This document shows, piece after piece, positions 4,962 to 5,631 of a stretch of DNA of 5,631 bases. Both the position numbers and the translations under genes were made by a program. Every line of letters begins with the position of its first letter. Positions within the stretch are counted from its first letter, which is position 1. Under the pieces are notes generated by a model. The model was given only the letters and a program-made list of their open reading frames with translations, did not search any database and was not told the origin of the DNA. Origin of the DNA: Deltaproteobacteria bacterium RIFOXYA12_FULL_61_11 (GTDB lineage Bacteria; Bdellovibrionota_F; JAHFAK01; YA12-FULL-61-11); contig MGSU01000292.1 in NCBI GenBank assembly GCA_001799195.1, positions 1 to 5,631 of the forward strand. The letters run 5' to 3'.

Positions 4962-5631
4962 ATGCCCACCGTCTCCCTGGTCATCCCTTGCCATGACGTC
5001 CTCCCAACCCTGCCCCTCACTCTCGCAGGTGTTCTCTCCCAGGACTTCGTACCGTCGGAACTGCTGTTCTTGGATGATGACTCCCGGGATGGCACAGGCA
5101 GATTCCTGGACGAGTTGGCAGGCACCCTCGAACGACCACGTCTAGAGGTCATCCATCTCGGACACAACCTCGGGCTTGCCGCGATCAGGAATCTGGGGCT
5201 CCGCCGGTCCAAGGGATCCCTCGTCGCCTTCCTCGATGCCGATTGCTGCCCGCATCCGAACTGGCTTTCCCTCCTGGTGGCACACCATGCGCAGCGAACA
5301 GCGGTTTCTCCAACCCACGTTCTCACCGCGGGTCGATTAATCGAGCGTCATCGCCGAGGCATCTTGGCACAATGGAGGTTGCAGCACCTCGCTCAGGACC
5401 CCGGTCCTTCGGTTCGAACCCTACCCCACTTCTATGGTTCCAACTTCCTTGCCTCACGAGAGCACCTACTGGGTATTGGGGGCTTTCATGAACACCTGCG
5501 GAACAACTTCGAAGATATTGACCTGAGCATACGCCTACGCCATCACGGGCTCACCTTCGAGACCGAACCTTCTGCATTGGTGTTCCATGACCGCCCCCCC
5601 TCCCTGAGGGCCTTGATCCGAGGGTATCGTT
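4962..5631 (+). CDS. Glycosyltransferase family 2 (GT-A fold), 3' end missing
   Basis: The ATG at 4962 opens a frame without a stop to the window edge (223 codons plus one base). Transfers a sugar from a nucleotide-sugar donor, probably at the inner face of the cytoplasmic membrane, to a growing surface glycan or lipid carrier; donor and acceptor cannot be told. Visible GT2 motifs: the opening strand VSLVIPCHD (4-12); the nucleotide-binding LDDDSRDGT (37-45); NLGLAAIRNLG (69-79); the metal-binding D92-A-D94 in FLDADCCPHPNWL; GGFHE (173-177) followed by the acceptor/catalytic-base region FEDIDL (183-188); and VFHDRPPSLRALIRGYR (207-223), which matches the usual late 'H...R' region. The catalytic domain is therefore nearly complete; family members often run 270-350 residues, so a C-terminal tail is missing. 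No membrane segment is seen. The start is good because the core beta-strand begins at residue 4. The ribosome site is ambiguous: AAGGA is 11 bases upstream. A C7 run lies at 5594-5600. Confidence 0.93.
   Translation, partial: MPTVSLVIPCHDVLPTLPLTLAGVLSQDFVPSELLFLDDDSRDGTGRFLDELAGTLERPRLEVIHLGHNLGLAAIRNLGLRRSKGSLVAFLDADCCPHPNWLSLLVAHHAQRTAVSPTHVLTAGRLIERHRRGILAQWRLQHLAQDPGPSVRTLPHFYGSNFLASREHLLGIGGFHEHLRNNFEDIDLSIRLRHHGLTFETEPSALVFHDRPPSLRALIRGYR

Noticed and set aside
4655-5326. Open frame of 223 codons on the minus strand crossing the dacB/glycosyltransferase spacer
   Set aside because: Its translation is Arg/Ser-rich low-quality sequence with no motif, and it overlaps two genes with firm family motifs, including the antisense of the whole GT2 N-terminal domain.

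Overview
The window carries four protein-coding genes that fill almost all of it, two of them cut by the window edges. The set points to a Gram-negative (diderm) bacterium of moderately high GC. A periplasmic zinc amidase with an AMIN-type domain and a PBP4-type carboxypeptidase/endopeptidase are typical of cells with an outer membrane. The amidase also has a helical TPR-like region ahead of its AMIN-type and catalytic domains, an architecture I associate mainly with deltaproteobacterial lineages (now Desulfobacterota and relatives). Secreted FG-GAP/ASPIC proteins are common in marine and soil members of such groups. The taxonomic placement is inference.

Layout: (1) 2-1528, plus strand: the 3' part of a large secreted calcium-binding beta-propeller protein (FG-GAP/VCBS repeats ending in an ASPIC/UnbV domain). 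(2) 1539-3248, minus strand: N-acetylmuramoyl-L-alanine amidase of the AmiC type, converging on gene 1 with only 10 bases between the stop codons. (3) 3352-4911, minus strand: D-alanyl-D-alanine carboxypeptidase/endopeptidase of peptidase family S13 (DacB/PBP4), 103 bases upstream of the amidase and on the same strand. (4) 4962-5631, plus strand: the 5' part of a family 2 glycosyltransferase, divergent from dacB across a 50-base spacer.

The two central genes form a peptidoglycan-remodelling pair. The S13 enzyme trims D-Ala or cuts peptide cross-links, and the amidase removes stem peptides from glycan strands, probably at the division septum. The glycosyltransferase is likely to build a cell-surface polysaccharide, but its acceptor cannot be read from the fragment. 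The propeller protein has no visible functional link to its neighbours.

I see no RNA genes, CRISPR array, mobile element, attachment site or origin, and no gene-free stretch above 300 bases. I do not see convincing evidence of a new multi-gene system. The points most worth a second look are the amidase architecture and its probable autoinhibitory insert, the calcium-type loop inside the ASPIC domain together with eight cysteines in the propeller, and the compact divergent spacer with a small dyad.
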